Counted from the first letter of the stretch, positions 1-9,232 are shown. The stretch is 64,000 bases of DNA from Rhizobium sp. CF080 (GCF_000282095.2 NZ_AKKC02000016.1:372001-436000), one strand, 5' to 3'. Notes: generated from the sequence alone by a model not told the origin. Numbers and translations are program-made.

Positions 1-22
1 GGCTGAGGCCGCCGATCTCTGA
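1..22 (+). CDS. 3' end of an upstream gene (partial)
   Basis: Only the last few codons of a possible plus-strand gene are present, reading A-E-A-A-D-L and then a TGA stop at 20-22. The case rests mainly on the rho-independent terminator that follows at 56-86 on the same strand, which needs a gene upstream. The frame could be wrong, and no function can be assigned. Confidence 0.3.
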
Positions 23-55
23 TCGAGGCGACACCTTGGATATCAAAAGGAAAAT

Positions 56-86
56 AGGCGCCCGTTTTTCGGCGGCGCCTTTTTTC
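56..86 (+). terminator. Rho-independent terminator
   Basis: The arms AGGCGCC (56-62) and GGCGCCT (74-80) are perfectly complementary and are followed directly by a run of T. It ends the gene entering from the left edge and insulates ada, which starts at 108. Confidence 0.75.
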
Positions 87-107
87 GTTCTGGGCTAGAA
101 AAGGTGC

Positions 108-1169
108 ATGCTTTTCGAACGCCCTTCCGACGACACCCTTTACGATGCCCTGGTCGCCCGCGACGCCTCCTATGAAGGCTTTGCCTGGGCGGCGGTGAAG
201 ACGACCGGCATTTTCTGCCGCCTCACCTGCCCAGCCCGAAAGCCGAGGCGCGAGAATACCAGTTTCTTCGAGACGATCGCCGAATGCCTGGAGGCCGGTT
301 TCCGGCCGTGCAACCGCTGCCGGCCGATGCTCAAGCTCGGCGAGACCGATCCGATGGTGACACGGTTGCTGACGGCGCTCGACGCCGAGCCCTTTCGCCG
401 CTGGAGCGAGGAGGATGTCGTGTCGTTCGGTATCGATCCGTCGACCGCGCGGCGTGCCTTCAAGCGGCAGTTCGGCATGAGCTTCCTCGAAATTGCCAGG
501 CTCAGGCGGATGGGCAAGGCGGCCGAGACGCTGAAGGAGGGTGCGAGCGTTCTCGATGCGCAGCTCGATGCCGGTTACGAATCCGGCAGCGGCTTTCGTA
601 GCGCCGTGACGAAGCTGTTTGGCGCCGCGCCCGCCAGCCTGCGGAACAAGACCCTGCTGCGGGCGGACTGGGTCGAAACGCCGATCGGGCCGATGATGGC
701 GATCGCCGACCAGCATTCACTGCACCTCCTCGAGTTCGCCGAACGTAAGGCGCTGCCGGCGGAGATCAGGAAACTTCAAAAGTTTACCGGCAGCGGCATC
801 GTCATGGGACGGCATCCGCCGATCGACCAGATCGAGGCAGAGCTGAAGGCCTATTTCGCCGCCGAGGATCTGGGCTTCAAGACCCGGCTTGCCGGGCACG
901 GATCGCCTTTCCAGCGCCAAGTCTGGGAGGCATTGCGGGCGATCCCGGCCGGGGTGTCCACGACTTATGGGGCGGTCGCGGCCGAGCTCAACCTCCCCTC
1001 CTCCACCCGCGCGGTGGCGGGCGCCAACGGCGCCAACCAGATCGCCATCGTCATCCCCTGCCATCGGCTGATCGGCGCCGATGGGAGCCTCACCGGTTAT
1101 GGCGGCGGGCTGTGGCGCAAGCGCTGGCTGCTGGAGCACGAGCGGCGGATGGTGGTGCGGAAGGGTTAG
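108..1169 (+). CDS. ada: Ada: methylphosphotriester/O6-methylguanine-DNA methyltransferase and regulator
   Basis: This is a three-part Ada protein of 353 aa, the usual length. The N-terminal zinc domain carries C37, C41, C68 and C71 (FCRLTC and RPCNRC); the first of these is the methylphosphotriester acceptor in the family. An AraC-type helix-turn-helix follows at roughly 85-165. The C-terminal MGMT domain has the active-site motif PCHR, with acceptor Cys at 318, followed by the GYGGG loop. The protein repairs alkylated DNA by suicidal methyl transfer, and the methylated N-domain normally activates the adaptive response. The start follows GAAAAGG. The gene appears monocistronic and lies between a terminator and an inverted repeat pair. 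No separate alkA or alkB is adjacent. Confidence 0.93.
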   Translation: MLFERPSDDTLYDALVARDASYEGFAWAAVKTTGIFCRLTCPARKPRRENTSFFETIAECLEAGFRPCNRCRPMLKLGETDPMVTRLLTALDAEPFRRWSEEDVVSFGIDPSTARRAFKRQFGMSFLEIARLRRMGKAAETLKEGASVLDAQLDAGYESGSGFRSAVTKLFGAAPASLRNKTLLRADWVETPIGPMMAIADQHSLHLLEFAERKALPAEIRKLQKFTGSGIVMGRHPPIDQIEAELKAYFAAEDLGFKTRLAGHGSPFQRQVWEALRAIPAGVSTTYGAVAAELNLPSSTRAVAGANGANQIAIVIPCHRLIGADGSLTGYGGGLWRKRWLLEHERRMVVRKG

Positions 1170-1193
1170 GGCGTTCGCGGTATCGCGGATGCT

Positions 1194-1370
1194 TACCCCC
1201 CTCTGCCCTGCCGGGCATCTCCCCCTCAAGGGGGGAGATCGGGTGGAGCATGCTAACCGTTTCCTCTTTAAAGTCTCACCCTCGGCTGGAAAATTTGGGA
1301 GAATGACGGTCGCGCCGCTTGTGATCTCCCCCCTTGAGGGGGAGATGCCCGGCAGGGCAGAGGGGGGTGA
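1194..1370. repeat. Inverted pair of a dispersed palindromic intergenic repeat
   Basis: Two copies of one roughly 48-bp element face each other: 1194-1241 forward (CTGCCCTGCCGGGCATCTCC core, then a CCCCCTCAAGGGGGG hairpin) and 1322-1370 reversed. About 80 bp separate them. Related copies occur at 25996-26039, 49949-50000 and 50043-50091. Each has two short palindromes, CCCGGC/GCCGGG-like and CCCCTCAAGGGG. It resembles the mosaic or REP-like elements of rhizobial intergenic regions. Between convergent ada and the next gene, it may act as a bidirectional transcription stop. Confidence 0.8.
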
Positions 1371-1385
1371 CGCCACCCACCAATC

Positions 1386-2360
1386 TTACGCCGATGCCGG
1401 GTCGGAGAACTCAAGCGCCGACTGCGACTGCCGCTTCGCCTTCCTGGCGCGAAAAATCGCCTCGACGATCAAGGCCAGCGGCAGACCGATGAAGAACGGG
1501 ATGAAGAAATAGATCACCCGGAAGGCGACCAGCGAGCCGATCGAGGCCTGGTCGCCCATGACATGGCGGACGGTCGCCTCCAGTACGCCGAGACCGCCCG
1601 GCGCGTGGGTGATCAATATCGCCAGGTTGGCGAGTACGAAGGCGGTCGCGGCCTTGAGGTAACTGACATCCGCGGTGGCGGCCATGACCTCGCGCAGGCA
1701 GGCGGAGACGAGCGCGAAATTGATCGTGCCGATCACCACCTGGGCAATGGCGATCTTCAGGGTCGGCATTTCGAAGGTCCAGGCCCGGATCTTCAGCGGC
1801 GTTCGCACAAAGGCGGCAAGCGCCAGGTAACCGGCCGTTGCGGCAAGACAGGCAAAGCCGATCGAGATGACCACGGCATTGCTTAAACCCAGTACAGAAG
1901 CGGCATCTCCGGGATTGATGATCAAAACGATGCCCGACAGCACCGCCATGCCGATGCCGACAGTGACGCCCGACAGCAGCACGATCTTCGCCACATCTTC
2001 GGTGCTCATGCCCCAATGGGCATAATAGCGATAACGCAGTGCGCCGCTGCTTAGGCCCGAAAGCCCGACGCTCTGGCCGATCGAGAGCGCAATGAACGAG
2101 GCAAGCCCGATCTTCGGATAGGCGAGATCGTTTTTCACATAACGCACACCGGCCCAGTCGAAGCCCGAGAGGCAGACATAGGAACCGAAGGCGAAGAGGA
2201 GCGCCATCAGCAGATTGGCGGTCGGGATGGCCCGGAAGGACTCGACGATCTCGGACAGCGTGAAGTCGCGGAACGTATGGTAGAGCAGGTATCCGGCGGC
2301 ACCGAAGCCGACCACCAGCATGACGTAAGTGAAGATTTTCTTTCGGGTCATTGGCCCCAT
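1386..2360 (-). CDS. YbhN/UPF0104-type multi-pass membrane protein (LPG synthase TM-domain family)
   Basis: A 324-aa inner-membrane protein with about eight hydrophobic segments, starting with KKIFTYVMLVVGFGAAGYLL. The motifs SGLSSGALRYRYY and THAPGGLGVLEA are typical of the lysylphosphatidylglycerol synthase membrane-domain/UPF0104 family. The soluble aminoacyl-transfer domain of MprF is absent, so lipid flipping or transport is a more likely role than lysyl transfer, but that is inference. A second family member lies at 22438-23433. The gene is transcribed alone, and its 3' end abuts the inverted repeat pair at 1194-1370. Confidence 0.75.
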   Translation of the reverse strand: MGPMTRKKIFTYVMLVVGFGAAGYLLYHTFRDFTLSEIVESFRAIPTANLLMALLFAFGSYVCLSGFDWAGVRYVKNDLAYPKIGLASFIALSIGQSVGLSGLSSGALRYRYYAHWGMSTEDVAKIVLLSGVTVGIGMAVLSGIVLIINPGDAASVLGLSNAVVISIGFACLAATAGYLALAAFVRTPLKIRAWTFEMPTLKIAIAQVVIGTINFALVSACLREVMAATADVSYLKAATAFVLANLAILITHAPGGLGVLEATVRHVMGDQASIGSLVAFRVIYFFIPFFIGLPLALIVEAIFRARKAKRQSQSALEFSDPASA

Positions 2361-2482
2361 AGCCCGCTCGCGCTCACAAGATCACACGCAACGGGCGGAT
2401 GCGGATTTTGTTCCTAAAGCGGGACGCCGCCCATACAGGCGCGAGCCGATATGAAGCTCTTGGAGGAGACGGCCCTCACCTT

Positions 2483-2602
2483 CGTCATCCTCTGGCTCGA
2501 CCCGAGGATCCAGTGACGCCGCATCTGCCGCGGCAAGGGCTTTTTTTTCTCGCGAAAGACTTACACGTGGCTGGATCCTCGGGTCGAGCCCGAGGATGAC
2601 GG
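2483..2602. repeat. Inverted repeat, about 31-bp arms
   Basis: The left arm at 2483-2513 (CGTCATCCTCTGGCTCGACC then CGAGGATCCAG) is nearly the reverse complement of 2571-2602 (CTGGATCCTCGGGTCGAGCC then CGAGGATGACGG). The 57-bp spacer contains a run of eight T. This is a dispersed-repeat type seen between genes in rhizobial genomes, and it could fold into a long hairpin between smpB and the UPF0104 gene. Confidence 0.75.
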
Positions 2603-2644
2603 AATTTGTGGCACCGCATCGGTCCCCCACTGACTCCGGCGGGA

Positions 2645-3121
2645 TCAGTGCGACTTCAGAAGCCGCGACTTCTGGCGGTTCCAGTCGCGTTCCTTCTCGG
2701 TCTCGCGCTTGTCGTGCAGCTTCTTGCCCTTGGCGAGCGCAAGTTCGAGCTTGGCGCGGCCCTTTTCGTTGAAATAGATCTTCAACGGCACCAGCGTCAT
2801 GCCTTCGCGGTTGATGCCGGCGCGCAACCGGCCGATCTCGCGCTTGGAGAGCAGAAGCTTGCGGCGACGGCGCGGTTCGTGATTGAAGCGGTTGGCCTGC
2901 AGGTATTCCGGCAGATGCGAATTGATCAGCCAGATTTCGTTGCCCTCGTCCGAAGCATAGGATTCGGCGATGTTGGCCTTGCCTTCGCGCAAAGACTTGA
3001 CCTCGGTCCCGGTCAGGACCAGGCCGGCTTCGTAGGTATCCATGATTTCATAGTTGAAGCGGGCCTTGCGGTTCTCCGCGACAATCTTGTTGACCGTGCG
3101 CTGGCTGCCTTTGGGGGCCAT
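2645..3121 (-). CDS. smpB: SsrA-binding protein SmpB
   Basis: SmpB binds tmRNA and delivers it to stalled ribosomes for trans-translation. The 158-aa product has the full family layout: a short N-terminus, then NRKARFNYEIMDTYEAGLVL, GTEVKSLREGK, and the basic C-terminal tail KGKKLHDKRETEKERDW that enters the mRNA channel. Length is normal. The gene lies downstream of dapA on the same strand, a common arrangement in alphaproteobacteria, though a likely terminator separates them. The tmRNA gene itself is not in this window. Confidence 0.96.
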   Translation of the reverse strand: MAPKGSQRTVNKIVAENRKARFNYEIMDTYEAGLVLTGTEVKSLREGKANIAESYASDEGNEIWLINSHLPEYLQANRFNHEPRRRRKLLLSKREIGRLRAGINREGMTLVPLKIYFNEKGRAKLELALAKGKKLHDKRETEKERDWNRQKSRLLKSH

Positions 3122-3149
3122 GGGTGTATTCCGTTCCGCCCTTTATCCG

Positions 3150-3183
3150 AAAACAAATCCCCGCCCATGGGCAATGAGCGGGG
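3150..3183 (-). terminator. Probable terminator after dapA
   Basis: The arms CCCCGC (3159-3164) and GCGGGG (3178-3183) flank a 13-nt loop. On the minus strand the hairpin is followed by ATTTGTTTTC. It sits between the dapA stop and the smpB start, so it would reduce read-through from dapA into smpB. Confidence 0.5.
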
Positions 3184-3241
3184 TTGGTTATCTATGTAAT
3201 GCGGCGGATGCCGAAAGTGAAGCGGTGAGCGCGGATGCGTC

Positions 3242-4126
3242 TCAGTTCAGCAGGCCGGCATGGCGCAGCGCCGCGTCGATCGCCGCTTCGGTTGCCGGCT
3301 CCAGCGTCGAGACCAGCGGAGAGCGGACCGTGCGGTTCATGCCGCGGATCCTGTTGAGGCCGTATTTGGCGCCACAGAGGCCGGGTTCCAGGAAGATCGC
3401 CTTGTGCAGCGGCATCAGGCGGTCCTGGTATTCGAGCGCCTTGGCATAATCGCCGGCAAGCGTGGCCGCCTGGAATTCCGCACAGAGGCGCGGCGCGACA
3501 TTCGCCGTCACCGAGATGCAGCCGACGCCGCCATGGGCGTTGAAGCCGAGCGCTGTCGCATCCTCGCCCGAGAGCTGGACGAAATCCTTGCCGCAGGTGA
3601 TGCGCTGTTCCGAGACGCGCTCGATCTTGCCGGTCGCATCCTTGACGCCGACGATGTTCCTATGCGCCTTGACGAGCGCGCCCATCGTTTCCGGCGACAT
3701 GTCGATAACCGAGCGCGGCGGGATGTTATAGATGATGATCGGCAGCTTCGTCGCTTCCGCGATCGCCGAAAAATGCGCGATCAGGCCCTTCTGGGTCGGC
3801 TTGTTGTAATAGGGCGTGACCACGAGGATGGCATCGGCACCGGCCTTTTCCGCGTGCACGGCAAGCTCGACGGCTTCGCGCGTATTGTTGGAGCCGGCGC
3901 CGGCGATCACGGGTACCCGCTTTTTGGCCACTTCGACACACAGTTCCACGACGCGCCTGTGCTCGTCATGGCTCAGCGTCGGCGATTCACCGGTGGTGCC
4001 GACCGGCACCAGGCCGCTGCTGCCTTCGCCGATCTGCCAATCCACATGCGCGGCAAAGGCCTGTTCATCCACCGCACCATCGGTGGTGAACGGGGTAACC
4101 AGGGCGGGCATCGATCCCTTGAACAT
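3242..4126 (-). CDS. dapA: 4-hydroxy-tetrahydrodipicolinate synthase
   Basis: DapA condenses pyruvate with aspartate semialdehyde in the first committed step of lysine and diaminopimelate synthesis. The 294-aa protein has the GTTGE pyruvate-binding motif (residues 43-47), the catalytic Tyr in IIYNIPPR (Y133) and the Schiff-base Lys in VGVKDATG (K162). The start at 4126 was chosen because GGGAG lies at proper spacing and the protein then begins MFKGSMPALVTPF, as in the family; upstream in-frame starts would add about 52 unrelated residues. It is an ordinary housekeeping gene, divergent from the lytic transglycosylase. Confidence 0.96.
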   Translation of the reverse strand: MFKGSMPALVTPFTTDGAVDEQAFAAHVDWQIGEGSSGLVPVGTTGESPTLSHDEHRRVVELCVEVAKKRVPVIAGAGSNNTREAVELAVHAEKAGADAILVVTPYYNKPTQKGLIAHFSAIAEATKLPIIIYNIPPRSVIDMSPETMGALVKAHRNIVGVKDATGKIERVSEQRITCGKDFVQLSGEDATALGFNAHGGVGCISVTANVAPRLCAEFQAATLAGDYAKALEYQDRLMPLHKAIFLEPGLCGAKYGLNRIRGMNRTVRSPLVSTLEPATEAAIDAALRHAGLLN

Positions 4127-4401
4127 GCAAAACTCCCAATCGGCAGCGTTCATTCTGCTGCCGCAATCCATGACTATGAGAGCATTCAGGACATTTGGAC
4201 GGGCCGCGACGCAGCCGATCTTTTCCCGAAAGCCTCTCAGGTCGCGCACCATAAAGCGACGGGAAAGCGACGACAAGCGCAAGTGCCAGGGATTTCATAT
4301 GGAATCTCATATAAGAAACCGCGCATTTTCATAAACGTGGTAAGCTTTCGTTAACGTGGCTGGCGGCTAATAAGGGGACGACTATTTTCGCGAGTTACCG
4401 G

Positions 4402-6477
4402 ATGTACAGGCCTGTTCTGATCCTCGCAGCACTGGGGCTCGGCGCTGCGAGCATGCATGCATTTGCCGCATCGCTGCCCGAAAGCATGGCCCCCCTTCCC
4501 TATATGAAGCCCGAGAACCCGGTCGCGATCACAATGCCTGCCGCCATGCCGGCGCCCGACGTGACCGGTACGATCCCGCGGACCGGTCCGCTGGTGGTTG
4601 CCCCCGAGCTGAAGGCCGGGCTCGACGCGCTTGCTGGCAACGATATCGCCGCAGCCCTTGCCGTCCGCAACAGTCTCTCCGAAGGCTCGCTCGACCGACA
4701 TATCCTCACCTGGGCGATCGCTACATCCGGCGCGCCGGGCGTGCCGTCAGGCGAGATCGCCGCGGCCCAGACGGAGCTTAGAGGCTGGCCGGGCCTCAGG
4801 GGCCTGCGCGCCAATTCCGAACGGGCGCTTTACCGCGAAAACCCGCCGGCCTTGACCGTGCTTGCCGCCTTCGGCTCGACCCGACCGGAAACCACCGAGG
4901 GCACGCTCATCCTTGCCCGCGCACTCGTCGCATCGGCCAGACAAGTGGAGGCCACCCGGCCGCTGCGGCAGATCTGGTTCACCGAAACGCTCGACAAGCC
5001 GACCGAAGACAAGATCCTCGCTGAATTCTCAGGCCTGCTAACCCCCGCCGATCACAAGGCGCGGATGGATTTCCTGATGTACAAGGGGCGCGCGGCGCAG
5101 GCCAAGCGCTTCGGCGATCTCGGCAAGGCGCAATCGCTCTACAAGGCCTGGACCGCCGTCATCAGCAATGCCAAGAACGCCGAGGCGCTGCTGAACGGCG
5201 TCGACGGATCGCTCAAGGAAGATCCGGGTTATCTCTTCGCCCGCGTCGAATACCTGCGCCGGCAGGACAAATACCGGGATGCGGCGGACCTGCTTGAAAA
5301 GGCGCCTCGCGAGGCGGCCAAGCTGGTCAACACGGCGGAATGGTGGAACGAGCGGCGCATCGTGGCGCGCGGGCTTGCCGACCAGGGCGAATTCAAGCTC
5401 GCCTACCGGACCGCAGCCAATTATGTCGCGGCCTCCTCCACCGATATCGTCGATGCGGAATTCCACGCCGGCTGGTATGCGCTGCGGGCGATGCATGAGC
5501 CGGCGACTGCCGAGAAACATTTCCGCAAGATCCTGGAGACTTCGAACAAGCCGCTGTCCGCCTCCCGCGCCCTCTACTGGCTCGGCCGCGCCGCGGAAGA
5601 CGGCGGCCCCGGCAGTGCCAAGGAGTTCTTCGCCAAGGCGGCGCATTTTTCGAGTACGTTCTACGGCCAGCTTGCCGCCGCCCGCCTCGACCTCAAGGCG
5701 CTCGACGTCACCTACCCCATGCCGAGCGGAACGGACCGACAGAATTTCGAAAGCCGCGAGGCTGTCCGGGCGATCGCCCGGCTCGAAGATGCCGGCCATG
5801 GCAAACGAGCGGCCGTGCTTTATCGCGCGCTGGCGGAAGAGATGACCAGTCCAGGCGAACTTGCAATCCTCGCGGCAAGGGCCGAATCGGAAGACAATCA
5901 CGCCCTGTCGCTGCAGATCGGCAAGGCCGCCTTCAGCCGCGGCATCGATGTGGCAGCACTCGCCTTCCCGATCGGCGTCATCCCGGCCGGTGCCGATATC
6001 GCCGGCTCAGGCAAGGCGCTTGCCTATGCGATCGCGCGCCAGGAAAGCGCCTTCAACCCCGGCGCGGTTTCGCCCGCCAATGCCCGTGGCCTGTTGCAGA
6101 TCCTGCCCGGCACCGCGCAGGGCGTCGCCAAGCGGCACGGGCTGACCTATGCGGCCGCGCGGCTGACCACGGATGCAGGTTACAACGCCACGCTCGGCGC
6201 CCACTATCTCGGCGAACAGATAGACACGTTCGGCGGCTCCTACATCCTCACCTTCATCGCCTACAATGCCGGCCCGAAACGCGTGCCCGAATGGATCACC
6301 CGTTACGGCGACCCGCGCGGCAAGTCCCTCGACGAGGTGGTCGACTGGATCGAGCGCATCCCCTTCCCCGAAACCCGCAACTACGTGCAGCGGGTGATGG
6401 AGAACTATCAGGTCTACAAGATCAGGCTCGGGCAAAAGGCGGATATCGAGGCGGATTTGAGGTTCGGGCGACAGTAG
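4402..6477 (+). CDS. Soluble lytic murein transglycosylase (Slt family)
   Basis: A 691-aa exported peptidoglycan lyase. An N-terminal signal peptide (LILAALGLGAASMHAFAA) leads into a long helical, TPR-like superhelix (about 60-510), as in Slt70. The C-terminal SLT domain follows at about 530-650. The catalytic Glu is E548 in ARQESAFNPGAVSPANARG, and the motifs GLLQILPGTA and AYNAGPKRV are present. It cleaves glycan strands to 1,6-anhydromuropeptides in the periplasm, the same muropeptides sensed by AmpR-type regulators such as the one at 47608. The promoter region is shared with divergent dapA. Confidence 0.9.
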   Translation: MYRPVLILAALGLGAASMHAFAASLPESMAPLPYMKPENPVAITMPAAMPAPDVTGTIPRTGPLVVAPELKAGLDALAGNDIAAALAVRNSLSEGSLDRHILTWAIATSGAPGVPSGEIAAAQTELRGWPGLRGLRANSERALYRENPPALTVLAAFGSTRPETTEGTLILARALVASARQVEATRPLRQIWFTETLDKPTEDKILAEFSGLLTPADHKARMDFLMYKGRAAQAKRFGDLGKAQSLYKAWTAVISNAKNAEALLNGVDGSLKEDPGYLFARVEYLRRQDKYRDAADLLEKAPREAAKLVNTAEWWNERRIVARGLADQGEFKLAYRTAANYVAASSTDIVDAEFHAGWYALRAMHEPATAEKHFRKILETSNKPLSASRALYWLGRAAEDGGPGSAKEFFAKAAHFSSTFYGQLAAARLDLKALDVTYPMPSGTDRQNFESREAVRAIARLEDAGHGKRAAVLYRALAEEMTSPGELAILAARAESEDNHALSLQIGKAAFSRGIDVAALAFPIGVIPAGADIAGSGKALAYAIARQESAFNPGAVSPANARGLLQILPGTAQGVAKRHGLTYAAARLTTDAGYNATLGAHYLGEQIDTFGGSYILTFIAYNAGPKRVPEWITRYGDPRGKSLDEVVDWIERIPFPETRNYVQRVMENYQVYKIRLGQKADIEADLRFGRQ

Positions 6478-6794
6478 GCGGAGTTGCCGGTCACGGAGGC
6501 ATATCGACTTACGTGAGCGGGCCTGATTCGTGCCCCTGCTTTGGTGAACATTGCCTCTTGAGGCCAGCGGGCGCCTTGGACGATTTGCGGAAAATTCGCG
6601 CGATCTCAACGTCTTGCGGCGAGAAGCCTGCCATGCGTCGGGGTAGATTGCGGCACGTGTCTGATCAAGCGATCATCACATCCGCCGCAGCCCGATTGCA
6701 GCGCTCTTCCACCATTGTGGCACCGGGATTCTCGCAGAAGCGAACAGGGTGCAAATGCACCTGTCACAACAACAAGCATTCGACAATCTTCGGC
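6478..6794. other. Intergenic region without a recognised gene
   Basis: About 320 bp between the convergent lytic transglycosylase and the first porin. Short open frames exist, but none has a convincing ribosome-binding site or family resemblance. Confidence 0.5.
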
Positions 6795-6828
6795 ATAAAA
6801 CGAAAAAGCCCGGCGCGATAGCCGGGCT
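6795..6828 (-). terminator. Terminator of the first porin gene
   Basis: The arms AGCCCGGC (6807-6814) and GCCGGGCT (6821-6828) enclose a 6-nt loop. On the minus strand the stem is followed by TTTTCGTTTT. It lies 27 bp after the porin stop codon. Confidence 0.85.
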
Positions 6829-6854
6829 CCTCCGATCTGATCCGTTTAACCGGA

Positions 6855-7865
6855 TTAGAAGTCGCGCTGAAGGCGGACGATACCGGCCCAGTCATCAGTC
6901 GCATCAGAGTAATTAACAGCAACCTTGCTGGAGAGGCCGTCGGTGATCTTGTAGTTAACGGTCGCGCCAGCCCTCCAGAAGTCGTCGCCGTCGAATTCAC
7001 CAGCAGCGTCAAGCGAGTTCCAGAAATACTGGAATTCCGGGATGACCTGCAGCTTGTCGGTGACGTCCCAGGCATAGGCGGCCGCGACAGTCCACTCTGC
7101 GGAGGCATAATAGGTGTTCGGGTCAGACGACCAGATGGCCGAGAGGTAGAATGTGCCCGGGCCGGCGGCGACAGAGCCGATACCACGGATAGAGCCTTCT
7201 TCGGCAGCATTGTCATAGGAACCGAGAAGTTCGATCTTCGCCGGGCCGAGGGCTGCCTGCAGAACAGCTTCGATACCGATGTTCTGGGCATCGCCAGCCG
7301 CGCCAATAGCGTTCGAGATCTCGTCGATCTGCAAGCCCGCGGTGAATGCGCTACCCGTGTAGGTGTAGGAAATCGCGGTCAGACGATTAGAACCGAGGTC
7401 ATCGAGTTCGCCCGGAAGATCGTTGGCATCCCACCAGTTCAGATAGGTACCAGCCTTAAAGCCGCCGAGCGACAGGTAAACTTCGTCGAAATAGAAGGGA
7501 TCGGTAACTGCCGATGTCGAATCCTGGGAAGCTTCAGCGTGGATCGCAATGAAACCGGTCAGTTCGCCGAGCTCGGTATCGCTCTTCGAGGTAACGGCAA
7601 GGCGACCACGTGTCCAAGCATCCCAGTCGCCTTCATTCACGTCGTTGGAATCATTACCGAAATCCACTTGGAAACGAATATAACCGCCGATCTTGAGGCA
7701 GGTTTCGGTACCCGGGATGTAGAAATAGCCGGTGCCAAAAGCGTCGCAAACGCGAACATATTCCATCGGCTCCGGCTCGGCTGCGACGATTGCGTCGGCG
7801 GCCTTGGCACCCGACACGCCGGCGAGCGCGGCAGCGGAAGCGATGAGAAGGCTCTTGATTTTCAT
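6855..7865 (-). CDS. RopA-type outer-membrane porin (copy 1)
   Basis: A 336-aa general porin of the alphaproteobacterial porin-2 family. The signal peptide MKIKSLLIASAAALAGVSG ends AKA, then the mature protein begins ADAIVAAEPEPMEYVRVCDA. Two conserved Cys frame the first strand (VCDAFGTGYFYIPGTETC), beta-strand alternation runs through the body, and it ends in a C-terminal Phe (LQRDF), as needed for outer-membrane assembly. AGGTC-type SD precedes the start. It is a close paralogue of the next gene upstream (8174-9232), in the same orientation. Each gene has its own leader and terminator, so they are probably regulated separately. Confidence 0.93.
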   Translation of the reverse strand: MKIKSLLIASAAALAGVSGAKAADAIVAAEPEPMEYVRVCDAFGTGYFYIPGTETCLKIGGYIRFQVDFGNDSNDVNEGDWDAWTRGRLAVTSKSDTELGELTGFIAIHAEASQDSTSAVTDPFYFDEVYLSLGGFKAGTYLNWWDANDLPGELDDLGSNRLTAISYTYTGSAFTAGLQIDEISNAIGAAGDAQNIGIEAVLQAALGPAKIELLGSYDNAAEEGSIRGIGSVAAGPGTFYLSAIWSSDPNTYYASAEWTVAAAYAWDVTDKLQVIPEFQYFWNSLDAAGEFDGDDFWRAGATVNYKITDGLSSKVAVNYSDATDDWAGIVRLQRDF

Positions 7866-8124
7866 AGATTGACCTCCAAGTCAGCAATAAAGGCAATACA
7901 ACCTCAATTCAGGTAAATTACATCAATGCTGCGGCGGACAACAAGCGCATTCGCCGGCATGACGGCATCTCGTTGTGCAGTTGCGAAGGCATCGTTTCTT
8001 TTTTGCCACAAAACTTCCAAAGCCGCGTACCGCATACCTCTGGTTGTTTACGGAACGTTAGGGATTGTCAGCGGCTGGCCTCCATCTGGCGGTGCGCTGA
8101 CGCGAATCAATAACGTAAACGCAA
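7866..8124. promoter_or_regulatory. Leader/promoter region of porin copy 1
   Basis: The stretch between the two porins holds an AT-rich leader just upstream of porin 1, with GGAGGT a few bases before its start codon. No convincing -35/-10 pair could be assigned by eye and no other gene was seen. Confidence 0.4.
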
Positions 8125-8149
8125 GAAGCCCGGCCAATGGCCGGGCTTC
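8125..8149 (-). terminator. Terminator of the second porin gene
   Basis: A strong 11-bp hairpin with arms GAAGCCCGGCC (8125-8135) and GGCCGGGCTTC (8139-8149) and a 3-nt loop. It is located 24 bp after the porin stop. The T-tract on the minus strand is weak (TTGCGTTT), but the stem is very stable. Confidence 0.8.
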
Positions 8150-8173
8150 CAAACTCAAATCTGAAAAATCAGA

Positions 8174-9232
8174 TCAGAAGGTGCGCTGCAGGCGGACGAA
8201 ACCAACCCACGTATCATCAATGCCGTCGTGCTCATCCTGGTACTGTACCGAAACCTTGGTAGACAGACCCGAAACGATCGCGTAATCGACAGTCAGACCA
8301 GCGCGATAGAAATTGTCGCCTTCGAAGTCGCCAGCACCAGCCGCGCTGTTCCAGTAGTACTGGAAGCCAGGAGTCAGGGTCAGCTTGTCAGTTGCCTTGT
8401 AGGCGTACGACACAGCAGTCGTCCACTCAGACTCGGCGTAGTAGATCTGGCCAGCGCCAGTCTCGCCTTCGCCAGAAGACCAAACCACTGCACCCTGAAG
8501 CGTGCCCGGGCCGATAGCAGCGCTGCCGAGAAGGCGGATTGCACCGTCTTCAGCTTCGATGTCGTAGGAACCGAGAAGGTCGAGAGCTACCGGACCAAGC
8601 TTAGCCGAAACGATGGCTTCGACACCCAGGCCCTGAGCTTCGCCGGAAACACCAACCGCGTTGCTGCGGCTTACTTCATCAAGCTGAACACCAGCCGAGA
8701 AAGAAGAGCCGGTATAGGTGTAAGAGATCGAGGCCAGACGGTTGGAGCCGAGCGAATCGGTTTCACCGTTGATGCCCTTATCCCACCAGTTCAGGTAGGT
8801 ACCAGCCTTGAAGCCGCCGAGCTGCAGGTAAACTTCGTCGAAGTAGAAGGGGTCGGTTACCGCAGAAAGGCTGTCCTGCGAAGCTTCGGCCTGGAAGGCG
8901 ATGAAGCCGGTCAGGGTACCAAGTTCGGTATCGCTCTTGGAAACAACTTCCAGACGGCCACGGGTCCACGCATCCCAGTCGCCGCCGTTAGCCAAATTGG
9001 ATGCGAGGCCAGCGGTGGTATCACCGAAATCAACCTGGAAACGGACATAACCGCCGATCTTGAGGCAGGTTTCAGTGCCCGGGATGTAGAAGTAGCCGGT
9101 GCCGAAAGCGTCGCAAACGCGAACGTATTCCATGGGCTCCGGTTCTGCAGCTACGATGGCGTCAGCTGCCTGAGCGCCGGATACTGCTGCGAGGGCAGCA
9201 GCGGAGCCGAGAAGAAGGCTCTTGATGTTCAT
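8174..9232 (-). CDS. RopA-type outer-membrane porin (copy 2)
   Basis: A 352-aa porin-2 family protein that forms diffusion channels in the outer membrane. The start at 9232 follows GGAGGTC and gives a clean signal peptide (MNIKSLLLGSAAALAAVSG, then AQA cleavage). Earlier in-frame starts would add a non-signal leader. The mature N-terminus AADAIVAAEPEPMEYVRVCD is identical to that of copy 1, the VCDAFGTGYFYIPGTETC stretch is retained, and the last residue is Phe. The copies differ mainly in the middle, where surface loops are expected. The tandem arrangement indicates duplication. Confidence 0.93.
   Translation of the reverse strand: MNIKSLLLGSAAALAAVSGAQAADAIVAAEPEPMEYVRVCDAFGTGYFYIPGTETCLKIGGYVRFQVDFGDTTAGLASNLANGGDWDAWTRGRLEVVSKSDTELGTLTGFIAFQAEASQDSLSAVTDPFYFDEVYLQLGGFKAGTYLNWWDKGINGETDSLGSNRLASISYTYTGSSFSAGVQLDEVSRSNAVGVSGEAQGLGVEAIVSAKLGPVALDLLGSYDIEAEDGAIRLLGSAAIGPGTLQGAVVWSSGEGETGAGQIYYAESEWTTAVSYAYKATDKLTLTPGFQYYWNSAAGAGDFEGDNFYRAGLTVDYAIVSGLSTKVSVQYQDEHDGIDDTWVGFVRLQRTF

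Noticed and set aside
2645..3121. A tmRNA (ssrA) gene next to smpB
   Set aside because: No tRNA-Ala-like acceptor or tag-coding sequence was found around smpB in this window.
2606..3199. A 197-codon plus-strand frame over smpB
   Set aside because: It is antisense to smpB, whose protein is highly conserved.
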